A stretch of 64,000 nucleotides of DNA from NCBI GenBank assembly GCA_963855995.1, contig OY979717.1, positions 19,257,906 to 19,321,905 on the forward strand, written 5' to 3'. The notes beneath the pieces were generated by a model. The model did no database searches, was not told the DNA's origin, and worked only from the letters and a program-made list of their open reading frames with translations. Within the stretch, counting starts at the first letter, position 1; each line of letters opens with the position of its first letter. A program made the position numbers and the translations under genes. Of the stretch, positions 11,560-21,064 are shown piece after piece. The stretch is from Muricea muricata. Lineage: Eukaryota > Cnidaria > Anthozoa > Malacalcyonacea > Plexauridae.

Positions 11560-12144
11560 CAGAGTGTATCAAAAAAAAGGTAATCGAACTTTGTAGTGCT
11601 TTAGCGCGTTCATTATACAATCTACAGAAATCATTCTTTCGCAGGCGGAAAGACCAGACTTTTAGCTTTCAATTGTCATCATTTTTATGAAATTTGAAGA
11701 AAGATTGGGCAAATACGAATCAAATGAAAATAGCCAGTCGAAATCGCATATTTTCACCGTTGGGAGTTTATTGAAAATCTGTTGAAATTTAAACCCGTAA
11801 GGGAATTAAATTACAAAATTAATTGACCAATTTCAGCTTAGGTAGTAAACTTCTGGCATTTTATTAGAGATGTTAATTGTTTCTCGTGACAGATAAATGA
11901 TTAATGAAATTTTCTTTTCTTATTCGCTGCCCTAGTAATGCTCAGGGGTGAAAATATGCGATTTCGACCGGCTATTTTCATTTGATTCGTATTTGCCCAA
12001 TCTTTCTTTAAATTTCACAAAAAGGATGACAATCGAAAGCTAAAAGCTTGGTCTTTCCGCCTGCGAAAGAATGATTTCTATAGATTGTATAATGAACGCG
12101 CTAGAGCCCTGCAAAGTTCGATTACCTTTTTTTTATACACCCTG
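11560..12144. mobile_element. TA-flanked foldback MITE inside the BEL pol region
   Basis: 585 bp with TA on each side (11,558-11,559 and 12,145-12,146). The arms of about 190 bp are near-perfect inverted repeats, starting CAGAGTGTATC on the left and ending ATACACCCTG on the right. The arms also share a GGTAATCGAACTTTG block and a TTGGGCAAATACGAATC block. TA duplication and CAGGGTGTAT-type ends fit a Tc1/mariner-derived MITE. It has no coding capacity. It splits the RNase H-proximal coding region, and removing it with one TA restores collinearity of the flanks. Confidence 0.85.
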
Positions 12145-12146
12145 TA

Positions 12147-12732
12147 TAATAATAGCGAGAAGGTAGTTTCTTCGACCATCCATGGTTTCTGTGATGCGTC
12201 AAAGATGGCATACGCTGCGGTGACCTACTTGGCAATCAGGACTGTCAGCAGTTCTTACGTAAGGTTTTTAGCATCCAAGACTAGAGTCGCCCTCATTGAC
12301 AAACAGTCTGTCTCTCGATTGGAACTATTATCTTGTCTTATCCTTGCAAGATTGCTGAAAGACGTGCAGGAAGCCTTACGTCACGAGTTAGAATTAAAGA
12401 ATTCAGTTTGCTGGACTGATTCGAAAGTAGCGTTGTTCTGGATTAAGAATGAAGGGGGAAAGTGCAAACAGTTCGTTCAGAACCGAGTCATAGAAATCTG
12501 AAATTTGGTTAGCCCAAATTCTTGGCGACACTGTCCAGGGAAAGATAACCCAGCGGACATACCTTCAAGAGGAACCAACCCTTCAGACCTTGCGGATAGT
12601 ATGCTATGGCACAGTGGTCCGAATTGGCTTTCTCAAACTGATCCTGAAGAATTTAGAGATGCTGACAAACACTGTGTGCCACCAGAAGAGTGTTTAGCGG
12701 AAATGAAGGTAACAAACCATCAAATTTATTAA
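12147..12732 (+). pseudogene. BEL RNase H region
   Basis: Downstream of the MITE, coding resumes with HGFCDASKMAYAAV, the RNase H first-Asp motif, then KQSVSRLELLSCLI and a WTDSKVALFWI motif with the further conserved Asp. A stop at 12,499-12,501 splits the domain. 12,505-12,732 continues with a CPGKDNPADIPSRG motif, the usual end of the BEL RNase H module. Apart from that stop the residues look well preserved. Confidence 0.85.
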
Positions 12733-12814
12733 CCCTTACACTGAGCGATCTTCGCATGGCCTCAACGAGATCATAAGGTGCGAGCGATTTGGAACACTGC
12801 AACGACTTCTTCGC

Positions 12815-14356
12815 GTGACAGCGTATGTTCTACGATTTGTGAAAGCAGCGAAACGCAGAAAGGACGGTAGAATCAAAGGTGATAGTTTAAGTGCAAACGA
12901 AATTAATGAGGCTCACACCCTGTGGATAAAGGGAATGCAACGAGCGCTACCTGAGAAAGGGGAATTTGAACACTGGGAATTTCAGTTTGGACTTTATTGT
13001 GACGAAAGGAATGTATGGAGATGCAAAGGAAGATTAGGCAAGGCAAACGTGCCATTAATGACGAAGCATCCTGTCATATTGGACAAGAGCCATCATCTCA
13101 CAACCCTCATAATTCGTGAATGCCACAGTAAGGTAATGCATAATGGTGTGAAAGAAACCCTAACTGAATTGCGATCGCAGTACTGGCTTATTCGGGGACG
13201 ACAGTTTGTTCGAAGGCAACTGAGCAAATGTGCTATCTGCCGCAAATTTGAAGGAAGACCTTATAAAGCCCCACCTGCACCTCCGCTATCCGAGTTCCGA
13301 GTAAACCAGGCACCACCCTTTACGGCAACTGGCATAGATTTTCTTGGTCTGCTATATGTGCTCAACATTTAAACACACGGCAAAGGAAATTATCAGCGCT
13401 TTAAATCACCCTGATGTAAAGAGATTCTTTGCTGGAAGGCTGCCTCATCCCCAGTCGCTTTTATTAACTTCAAAAAGCTCATAAATTAAGTTAAAGTTAT
13501 TAATTAGAGAATACAGAAAGTTTTACAGCTCAGCGGGAATTGGCTGTGGTGGGAGCGCGTAGGGTAAAGGGCGGATCTCTATACGTAACTGTTTGCGCGT
13601 ATAAGCGCGCATAAAAATTTGAACGCATTATTAAGAGCTTTTAATAAGAGCCTGTAGAGGAGGCAGGCTGGAAGGCGCATAACATGGCATTTCAATTTAG
13701 AAAAGGCCTCTTGGTGGAAAGGATTCTTTGAAAGGCTCGTCAAATCGACCAAGAGATGTTTAAAGAAAACCCCGGGAAAGGCTAAGCTTACGTATGAAGA
13801 ACTTCTCACAGCGACGGCTGAAGTCGAAATGATCCTGAATTCTCGCCCTTTGACGTATATTTCTACCAAGGACGTTGAAGAACCGCTCACGCCCTCACAC
13901 CTCCTCACAGGACGAAGACTATTGAGTCTGCCAGAACCTAACCACAATGTGGACGATCCTGATTTTGATATTGACTTAGATAAAGATGATTTAACCCAGA
14001 GGATGAGGCATTTGAGCAATGTCCTAAATCATTTCTGGTCGAGGTGGAGAAATGAATACTTGATAGAGTTACGAGAATCTCATCGAGTTAATGAAAAACG
14101 AAGTGTAGGTGAAACCGTCAGTCTTGGGGATATTGTGGTAGTCCACGACGAATCACGTGCTACAGGACTTTGGAGATTAGGAAAGGTCGAAGGTTCAATC
14201 TCAGGAGCTGATGGACAGACTAGAGGAGCTGTGGTAAAGGTATTTTCAAGGAAAGAAAGATCAACAACGATAAATCGACCTGTTCAGCGACTCTATCCTT
14301 TGGAAATCAGATCTACAGCCAAAGAAGGATACCTGATTTACCAAAGAATTACCTAA
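12815..14356 (+). pseudogene. BEL integrase with core deletion
   Basis: 12,815-13,372 encodes the integrase zinc-binding domain (H and C spacing visible, ending CAICRKF) and the first strand of the catalytic core (TATGIDFLG). It then stops in unrelated sequence. 13,690-14,356 resumes after the catalytic core with SWWKGFFERLVKS, ILNSRPLTYI, LTPSHLLTG and the C-terminal domain to the stop at 14,356. About 320 bp between them carry no recognisable D,D-35-E residues, so the catalytic centre is lost or replaced. BEL integrase would normally insert the element. Confidence 0.8.
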
Positions 14357-14616
14357 TGAAGCCAAGGGTGACGAAAAACTGCAAGTGAAGGTAACAAGAC
14401 CCAGAAGAGCGGCAGCGATCGAAGTGGATAATCAAAGAAAGAGAGGGATTCGGGAACTTAATTTATGAAGATTTGGAACATTTATGTTGACATTTATAGG
14501 ATTGAACTGTAGATATTAGATTAGTTTAACCACTGCATGTGATTTATTTCTTGACATTGAAAATTAGAAACATTCAGTTTTGTTGACCAACGGATTTAAC
14601 TGGTCAACGGGGGGAG
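14357..14616 (+). other. 3' untranslated part and polypurine tract of the nested BEL element
   Basis: A non-coding tail after integrase. It ends in an ACGGGGGGAG purine run at about 14,607-14,616 directly against the 3' LTR, the standard polypurine tract position for plus-strand priming. Confidence 0.75.
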
Positions 14617-14859
14617 TGTGAGAGAAAATGGAAGATTATTAGCGTAGTGGAAGTTTAAGTTGTCTGTCGTTAAGCGGAAGCACAGCGCATGCGTAAAGAA
14701 GGGAAGAACACGAGGAAGATTTTGTAGTTTTGTACGAGAGTATTTATGTATGTTTATGTTCGTGTTTTGTAATAAAATGTGTTATAACCAGCGCATGAAG
14801 TGAGTCTTTGGGTCTGAGAGTAAAATCAATATAAAGGAAACAATTCTAAATATCGCACA
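14617..14859 (+). repeat. 3' LTR of the nested BEL element
   Basis: Starts TGTGAGAG and ends CGCACA, giving TG...CA termini, followed by GTCTA at 14,860-14,864. Contains AATAAAATG near 14,771. Confidence 0.9.
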
Positions 14860-15364
14860 GTCTAACCGCACGAGGAGTAACACGCGAATCGAGTCCTCTG
14901 CTTGTGCTATAATGTCCACCAATTTGTCCATAATTTGGTCCGTCCGCTTATGCAAATTTCCCATCTCATCGTAGTCTTTATTTCGTGTCAAATTTCTTTC
15001 AAGAAATAATAAGCTTCGAAATTTCTTTGTTTATGTCATCTTGAAGCTTCTTTTCCGCCTCGCTAACCACACGATTTTCTTCACCAGATTCGTCGCCCAT
15101 GTCGTTTATATTGATTCAACGCTCGCAATATGTATCGTATTTTATCGCTGTTTTTCTTTCCCAATTCACCACAAATATACCAATTGTCATACTCCATTTT
15201 TAGACGTAATCACCTCACTCACCGTATTAAACGAACATTTATTATAAAACAAACAACACCCAAACAACCCCGAATCTCATACTTTTTCACCTACTGCACG
15301 TGGTCTACTTCCGGTTTTAGTCCTAATTCCTAGTAAAAGAAGTGTCCGTGTACTTCCGTTTCTA

Positions 15365-16695
15365 CAGGGACGGGCTATTAAATTTTTGAGGGGACGGTTG
15401 GGCAAATACCAAAAAAAAAAATTCGCGCACTAAAAAAAAATACGGAGAAAAATATCATGCGCAAATAAACAAATTAAAAAATATCGAGCAAGTTGTTTAA
15501 GGTCGCTACTGTTAAATCCCAGATGACATAGTGGCAAAAATATCTTTGTACGTATTGTTAAAATAGCTCACATTGTGTGTTTCGCATGTATTTCTGTCTA
15601 AAATGGCCACCTGGGGCCGGTTGTATCAAAGGCGTTTAGCTTAAACGGTGGATAAGTGAAATTTAAAAATCACTTTTACACCTAGTACGGAAGAGAAATC
15701 ATGAGTTTAATAGAAAAAATATTTAGTTTTATATATAATTGTTCTTCTCAGGTCAAATAACTTTAGCTGGTTTGTTTATACAACATGTAAACTTGTTTAA
15801 TATTTTTCACTTATCCACCGTTTAAGCTAAACGCCTTTGATACAACCGGCCCCTGGTCATCAATGATCGGCCATTTTAGGGGAATTATTAACATTTAAAA
15901 ATTAAAATGAGTTTTTTAAAAGTGTTTCTTCAACATTAATCACACCAGTGTTGCAAGTTGTCAGTTATTAATGTTAATTTCTGAGCTACTGGTATATACG
16001 TATAACACGACATAAATGGCATTATTAAAAACAAAAAAATGGAAAGATACAAAAGTCGTAGTAATTGTAGCGTATTAAGTCAAGCTCAGTGCATTCCACA
16101 ACTTCTACGCCCGCACCAGTGTATGTCAAATTAACAAATTTCTGGCTTGTAATATCTATAGGATGTTACACCCACACCAAAGGAGGATACGTTTATAGTT
16201 TATAGGTTCAATTTATACAAATATATGTAAATTTAGCACTGAATTTATTTATATGTATAAATTTAGTATTATCAATATGTCATCCAAAACATTTCGTGAT
16301 TTCTTGGCATTTCTTTTTGCTTTATATGTCTTCTAAGGCAGATTAGGCCCCGAAAACTGCTTGTCTTGGTGCCTAGTTTTTGTGACTTTCTTTTGTGCTT
16401 TGATATTGTGCTGATTATTGAAGAAAATAAAGTGTACGTTTATTGACATGGACATATATTCCACTAAAATTTCCGCTTCCTAATCACAATTGCTTAATTA
16501 TGTATCAAGAATATCACAGGATCGTAACATTGAATGTCACAGTCATATAACACTTATATGAGGGTAATATATTGGAATTTTTTGTGGTATTCTACCTTAA
16601 AACAGAATTAATTCCAATGTGTTTAACTGGCACGAAAAAAAACATGCACAAAAAAATTGCCCACCCTCCCCTCAAAAACTTAATGGTCCGTCCCT
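15365..16695. mobile_element. Non-autonomous TIR element inserted in the older BEL LTR
   Basis: About 1.33 kb bounded by inverted repeats of roughly 40 bp: left starts CAGGGACGGGCTATTAAATT, right ends TTAATGGTCCGTCCCT. Both arms share a TTTTTGAGGGG stretch. No transposase frame is visible. The exact target duplication is unclear: a TA or CTA repeat is possible but leaves the two termini offset, so family assignment (hAT or mariner) stays open. The LTR homology continuing on both sides proves insertion. It contains a 241-bp MITE at 15,613-15,853. Confidence 0.75.
15613..15853. mobile_element. 241-bp GGGGCCGGTT MITE, copy 1
   Basis: Perfect or near-perfect terminal inverted repeats, GGGGCCGGTTGTATCAAAGG against CCTTTGATACAACCGGCCCC, extending inward about 45 bp through the AAACGGTGGATAAGTGAAA region. 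No coding capacity. A second copy at 19,691-20,143 has the same length once its own nested insert is removed. A divergent third copy lies near 48,293-48,480. The target duplication could not be settled. Confidence 0.85.
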
Positions 16696-16779
16696 AAGTC
16701 TACTCCGAGTCCGTTCAGTCTTTTATTAATTAACTCAAAAGTTTCTCCTCTAGATATCTCCACCTTCGTTGCTCAATTA

Positions 16780-16787
16780 GCCCCACC
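16780..16787. other. hAT target-site duplication GCCCCACC (left)
   Basis: GCCCCACC directly abuts the CAGGGCCGTT terminus and recurs at 20,465-20,472 after the right terminus. Eight bases, no mismatch. Confidence 0.95.
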
Positions 16788-16992
16788 CAGGGCCGTTCAG
16801 AGAAATTTGGGGGCCCAGGGCAAAAATCAATTTGGGGGCCCTTCCCATATGGACATACTCCAATCACATTTTTATTGTACGGTATCTACGTACAAAAGAA
16901 TTTGAAAAAATTTTTACAAGTGAATTTAATATTAACAAATTATAAGGATGCTTTACGCGCACACTTGAATGCAAACGATTCAATAACGTCAT

Positions 16993-19533
16993 CTAGTTAA
17001 TTTTTCTTGCTATGTCACGTTCACATGACAGCATGATCAGACTTGACAAGCGTTCCTGCCCCATTGTGGACCTTCGACAATTCTTAACTATACCAAGTTT
17101 ACTAAAAGATCTTTCTCCTGATGAAACAGACACAGGTATGCACACAAATAACCGCAGAGCAACACAAACTTGAGGAAGAATTGTTTGAAGGCCCTTCTCG
17201 TATATCTTGTTCAATAATGCAATAGAAGTTAGTTTTTCATCCAAAATATCACTTTTCAGCAACCTACCCAAAATCCGCATCTCTTCGAGAAGCCCTTGCT
17301 CATTTAAATCACGTGGATAAAAGTTTGAAAGGTTTTTGCAACAAATTTCTATTGTTCTTTCTGCTGCTTCGTTGTCGTCTGTACTTGTAACTTTAGATAA
17401 ATTCCACAAAAAGGAAAACATGTCGTTTACTTGTTTAGTTTTTTCAAATCTGCGGCCTATCTCGGAAATTACTCTATCCAAAGCAACATTAAATACATTA
17501 ATTTGGAATTCCCGTTCCTGATTGTGCTGTTCATGTTCACAGTCTCGTGGTTTATCGTGGAATCGTGTAAAAGTTCTTCGCCTTTTTTCTCTAAAATGCT
17601 CACTTAAGCCAAGAGAAGAAGCAACAAGCTTCGATTCCACACTGATGACGCTCCACGACTCTCTTACGCGTTTCAAATCATCTTTCAGTGATTTAATGAG
17701 ACGCAATTCTTCATCAATGGTGATCTTGGAACCTTGAAGCAAAACGCTAACATCATTTATGGTCTGTAATACCTTAAACCAAAAGGTTATAAGTAAGACA
17801 AACTCGAGTGATTGCAACCATTGGATAAGGTTTTCGACATCATTACACACGTCACCAGGCAAATCATGATCTCTCAATCCTTTCAATGCATTTAAAATTT
17901 CTCTTGGCCTCTTTACTAAAGGTTTAACTGCCTCTATTCTGGCACTCCAGCGAGTAGTAGATAATTTACGTAAGGACACACCAGCAGCCTCTTGCAAAAT
18001 CTTCCAACGAGAAGGACTAGAGCTGAACAAAGTGTATAACCTCTGAATGTTTCCGAAGAAGCTTTTAACAACAGCTGATGACTCTGCTCCATGTACCCCA
18101 CAAAGATTAAGACTATGTGCGCTGCATGGGGAAAATAACGCCTGGGGATTTTTCTCCAGAATTGCTGCTTGAGCCCCATTGTAAACTCCAGCCATATTTG
18201 CACCATTGTCGTACCCTTGACCTCTACAGTTTTTGAATTCAATATCATGTTCTTTGAGGACTCTGCATATTAACTCAGCAATATCCCTCCCTTTTTTTTT
18301 GTCACAATCTTCCATTCTCAGAAATCTTTCACAGATCTCCCACACTTTTTCATTCAAGTTCACATATCTTAAGATGAATGTTATTTGTTCTGTGTGGGAA
18401 ACGTCCGGGGTACCGTCAACAATGATGCTATAGTACAATGCTTGCTTAACTTCTTCCACAATAGCATTGAGAACAACTTTAGAGCATTCATCAATAAATT
18501 CGTTTTGTGAACGTGGCGATAGATAATGCGCTTGCATTCGGCTGTTGTTTTCTTGATGCTTTTTTACTTCATCCAGATGTGACTTTAAAATTTTATTGTG
18601 ACCACTAAGCAGTTCCAAGTTTCCAAGAAAAAAACCATTATTTGGATTGCTTAATTCAGTGGTTGATCCGCGAAAGGGAAGTTGTCGCTCTGACAAAAAC
18701 AACACAACGTCCAATATGCATCGAAATATTTCACGCCATTTTGATACTTCGCTTTCGAGCTGCAATTGAAGTTGCTGATCAATTCCAGTTGTTCTAAGTA
18801 CGGTTTTTGCGAGTTCTTTCCACGTGATAAAGCATGACACATGCGACGAACTTCGCTGGTGAGCTTCGACTTTCTCGTACAATTTTCGCCAGTTGTCTCC
18901 ATGTCCTAAATCAGGTTTTGTCAGCTTAGATGTTTTGGATGTCACCTCTTTTTGTGATATTTCTTGAAACAGACAACATGGGAAGCAAAACAGACTTTGT
19001 CTTGATATGCTCCATACCAACCAATCTCTTGTTACTTTTTCTCCATTTGTCATTTCCTGAAAAAAAATGTTTTGAGGAAAGTTGCGGCCAGAGCTGTCTC
19101 TAGGGAAAGACTTCGGATTTTTTGGCGGGCCAATTTTGACGATATACTCTTTGTCTTGTTCTGTTAGATTTTTCCAGCTTGAAGGATCGTTTGATAATGA
19201 AGGTGAAATTATTCTTTCAGCATCAGATGACCTCACTTGAAAGGATATAGTCTCACCAATGGTTACTCCAGTTTCTTGACTAGCTATTCTCTCATCCAGA
19301 TCAGTAGTAGTGTGTGTAGTATTATCATTATCCATATCTCTGGTATCATCTTCAAACACAACTTCGTCACTGCTAATTTCAACTCCTTCGGACTGGGATT
19401 TATTGTTTCTCTGGATTTTGGTATACCAGTTTAAGTCCTCTAGCGTTCTACGAGATTTTGCTTCATTTTGATTACGAATTTGTCTTTGTTTACGCTTTGC
19501 TGCACCAGATAAATAAATACGCGAAGACGCCAT
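16993..19533 (-). CDS. hAT transposase, TTF zinc finger/DUF4371 type (ZMYM1-like)
   Basis: 846 codons, one exon, no internal stop. It catalyses cut-and-paste transposition of its own element in the nucleus. The N-terminus is basic and then acidic (residues 1-100). A TTF-type zinc finger-like region spans about 140-235, with CFPCCLF and a later H-x5-H pair (HQRSSSH). A DUF4371/RNase H-like catalytic core follows, with VDGTPD (Asp near 374) and GYDNGANMAG (Asp near 440), then CSAHSLNL and TRWSAR. The C-terminal hAT dimerisation region contains SSGERSFSKL with the third acidic residue near 807. Length and motif order fit active relatives. Expression may be affected by the MITE insertion upstream of its start. 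A domesticated host gene is unlikely because the TIRs and target duplication are intact. Confidence 0.92.
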   Translation of the reverse strand: MASSRIYLSGAAKRKQRQIRNQNEAKSRRTLEDLNWYTKIQRNNKSQSEGVEISSDEVVFEDDTRDMDNDNTTHTTTDLDERIASQETGVTIGETISFQVRSSDAERIISPSLSNDPSSWKNLTEQDKEYIVKIGPPKNPKSFPRDSSGRNFPQNIFFQEMTNGEKVTRDWLVWSISRQSLFCFPCCLFQEISQKEVTSKTSKLTKPDLGHGDNWRKLYEKVEAHQRSSSHVSCFITWKELAKTVLRTTGIDQQLQLQLESEVSKWREIFRCILDVVLFLSERQLPFRGSTTELSNPNNGFFLGNLELLSGHNKILKSHLDEVKKHQENNSRMQAHYLSPRSQNEFIDECSKVVLNAIVEEVKQALYYSIIVDGTPDVSHTEQITFILRYVNLNEKVWEICERFLRMEDCDKKKGRDIAELICRVLKEHDIEFKNCRGQGYDNGANMAGVYNGAQAAILEKNPQALFSPCSAHSLNLCGVHGAESSAVVKSFFGNIQRLYTLFSSSPSRWKILQEAAGVSLRKLSTTRWSARIEAVKPLVKRPREILNALKGLRDHDLPGDVCNDVENLIQWLQSLEFVLLITFWFKVLQTINDVSVLLQGSKITIDEELRLIKSLKDDLKRVRESWSVISVESKLVASSLGLSEHFREKRRRTFTRFHDKPRDCEHEQHNQEREFQINVFNVALDRVISEIGRRFEKTKQVNDMFSFLWNLSKVTSTDDNEAAERTIEICCKNLSNFYPRDLNEQGLLEEMRILGRLLKSDILDEKLTSIALLNKIYEKGLQTILPQVCVALRLFVCIPVSVSSGERSFSKLGIVKNCRRSTMGQERLSSLIMLSCERDIARKIN

Positions 19534-19690
19534 TTTGTTTTAGCTTTCGAAATAATCAAAACATTGCCGCTGATCTGCAAATGTTTCTGAAGTATGCAAT
19601 TAATCGCAGTATCATCGGAGTTCAATAGCTGTACCTTCCTACACCTTCCTATCCTATATCTACCAGCACAACCTTTGTAATAAAACTGCT

Positions 19691-20143
19691 GGGGCCGGTT
19701 GTATCAAAGGCGTTAGAAACGGTGGATAAGTAAAAAAATATAAAACAATTTTGCATGTTGTATAAACAGACCAGCTAAAGTTATTTGACCTAAGAAGAAC
19801 AATTATAAATAAAACTAAATATTTACAGTGGCGGATCCAGGGTAAGTCAAAATAAATTATAGCAGCTCATTCTAGGATATATCTACATTTTAAAATACCT
19901 TCAAAGCAACTTTATTGGTTAGATTTTATTCTTTTGAAATTTATAACCTATGACATTGTTTTAAAGTTATTTTGAATTTAAAATTGAGCTGCTATAATTT
20001 ATTTTGACTTATCCTGGATCCGCCACTGAAATATTTATTCTATTAAACTCATAATTTTGCTTCCGTACTAGATGTAACAGTGATTTTTATTAAATTTCAT
20101 TTATCCACCGTTTAAGCTAAACGCCTTTGATACAACCGGCCCC
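19691..20143. mobile_element. 241-bp GGGGCCGGTT MITE, copy 2, interrupted
   Basis: Left end GGGGCCGGTTGTATCAAAGG, right end CCTTTGATACAACCGGCCCC. The span is 453 bp. Subtracting the nested 203-bp hAT MITE and one 9-bp repeat leaves 241 bp, exactly the length of copy 1 at 15,613-15,853. A few bases of the left arm are lost (the TTAGCTTA step). It lies in the 5' region of the hAT transposon. Confidence 0.85.
19826..20028. mobile_element. 203-bp hAT-type MITE nested in the 241-bp MITE
   Basis: The termini CAGTGGCGGATCCAGG and CCTGGATCCGCCACTG are near-perfect inverted repeats. The arms continue inward (AAGTCAAAATAAATTATAGC against its complement). Flanks AAATATTTA at 19,817-19,825 and 20,029-20,037 form a direct repeat consistent with the 8-bp hAT duplication plus one chance base. 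Non-coding. Confidence 0.9.
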
Positions 20144-20464
20144 TTGTAAATAATTTTAGCTTAATTCGCTAGCCTTGTGATTTTATACCATTTAGTCTGA
20201 AGGTGTCTTAGGTTAAAGACGAAACGTTACTTAATGAAAATTTATTTATATTTTTACTGGTTTTATGGCTTTGCTAAAAGTTATATGTTGGGCCATCATA
20301 TTTATAGCAAGAATTCGTTTCCCGCCTGGCAAATCTCTAGCCACGATGTTTGATAATAATTATTTCCTCACATTAATTTTTCTCCATTATATTTTGGGGG
20401 CCCCCTTTAGTCTGGGGCCCGCGGCAAATTGCCCCTTTTGCCCCCCCCCCTCTGAACGGCCCTG

Positions 20465-20472
20465 GCCCCACC
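20465..20472. other. hAT target-site duplication GCCCCACC (right)
   Basis: Exact copy of 16,780-16,787, directly after the CGGCCCTG terminus. Confidence 0.95.
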
Positions 20473-20527
20473 AATAAAAAACCGCTCCGCGGTCCCTGGC
20501 TCTGTGCTTCAAAAATCACTTAACATA

Positions 20528-20762
20528 CACGGCTAAAAATTACGAGTTGTTGAAAGCAGGATTGAACAATGTTGTGCTGCCCATATTGTTCAATGTTGTT
20601 AACAATATTGTTCAACATTGTTACACCTGACTGCAGGCTGGATTCAGGCTCAACAACTTGTTTAGTATTGTTGACAACATTGAGCAATGTGGAATGTGGG
20701 CTGCACAACATTGTTCAATCCTGTTTTCAACAACCTTCAACAACTCGTAATTTTTATGCGTG
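20528..20762. mobile_element. 235-bp foldback MITE with CAAC/GTTG-rich arms
   Basis: Inverted arms: CACGGCTAAAAATTACGAGT on the left and ACTCGTAATTTTTATGCGTG on the right. Both continue through a GGATTGAACAATGTTGTGC block. Similar GTTG/CAAC-rich motifs occur near 56,140-56,290 and 56,505-56,660. No target duplication was found. Non-coding. Confidence 0.8.
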
Positions 20763-21064
20763 AACGTCATAACATAAAAACATATGAAGATGAAGGTTTT
20801 GCCAAAAATAATTTATTCCATTTTGTCTTAAAATGTACTAAATTTTACAAATATATTAAATCCCAAAGAATAGGATGCATGTGCAGTTTAAAAAGGGCTC
20901 TGTTGAATCTACAGGTTTTAGATGTTTGAATGACAAGATTTATTTGTTTGTCTCTGCATGGGGGCAAATTTGCTACGTTTTTTGTTAAAGTACGTCTATA
21001 AAACCATCGTGGGACGATGTTCAAGTGCCCAAATAGGGACAATAAAAAACCTTTCAGCTACATA

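Larger units (their letters stand above)
7666..14859 (+). mobile_element. Nested BEL/Pao LTR retrotransposon, plus strand
   Basis: A full-length element of about 7.2 kb with LTRs at 7,666-7,913 and 14,617-14,859, the GTCTA duplication on both sides, a TGG-starting primer-binding site (7,914) and a GGGGGGAG polypurine tract directly before the 3' LTR. Internal order is gag, protease, RT, RNase H, integrase. It landed in the gag region of the older minus-strand BEL element. The coding region has several frame breaks, an altered RT catalytic motif, a MITE insertion and an integrase-core deletion, so it is structurally complete but not autonomous. Confidence 0.95.
3356..16717 (-). mobile_element. 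Older BEL/Pao LTR retrotransposon, minus strand, interrupted by nested insertions
   Basis: Two copies of a ~210-bp LTR bound this element: 3,356-3,567 (3' LTR in its own orientation) and 15,185-16,717 (5' LTR, itself split by a TIR element). In minus-strand order between them are gag fragments with coiled coil and zinc knuckles, protease end, RT thumb, RNase H and integrase, the order expected of BEL/Pao. A purine-rich tract lies just inside the 3' LTR (complement of 3,568-3,577). A TGG-starting putative primer-binding site lies 2 nt inside the 5' LTR near 15,182. A complete second BEL element sits at 7,666-14,859. I could not find a matching target duplication outside the LTRs. Confidence 0.85.
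15185..16717 (-). repeat. 5' LTR of the older BEL element, split by an insertion
   Basis: 15,185-15,364 and 16,696-16,717 together match the 3' LTR at 3,356-3,567. The break lies inside the stretch corresponding to TTTTACTAAGTCGACTCC at about 3,539-3,556. The remainder is the inserted TIR element at 15,365-16,695. Confidence 0.8.
16788..20464 (-). mobile_element. hAT-superfamily DNA transposon, apparently coding-complete
   Basis: 3,677 bp with short terminal inverted repeats (left CAGGGCCGTTCAGAG, right CTCTGAACGGCCCTG) and a perfect 8-bp duplication, both hallmarks of hAT. It contains one uninterrupted minus-strand transposase frame (16,993-19,533). Its right (5') side between the start codon and the TIR contains a 241-bp MITE that is itself interrupted. 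Near both ends runs of G/C (GGGGGCCC blocks) lie just inside the TIRs. It sits 70 bp beyond the LTR of the older BEL element. Confidence 0.95.

Noticed and set aside
13579-14019. 146-codon minus-strand frame
   Set aside because: It is antisense to the BEL integrase C-terminal part, which has clear family motifs on the plus strand.
16993-19533. Domesticated ZMYM1-like host gene
   Set aside because: Intact TIRs and a perfect target duplication around a single-exon frame mean it is still part of a transposon.
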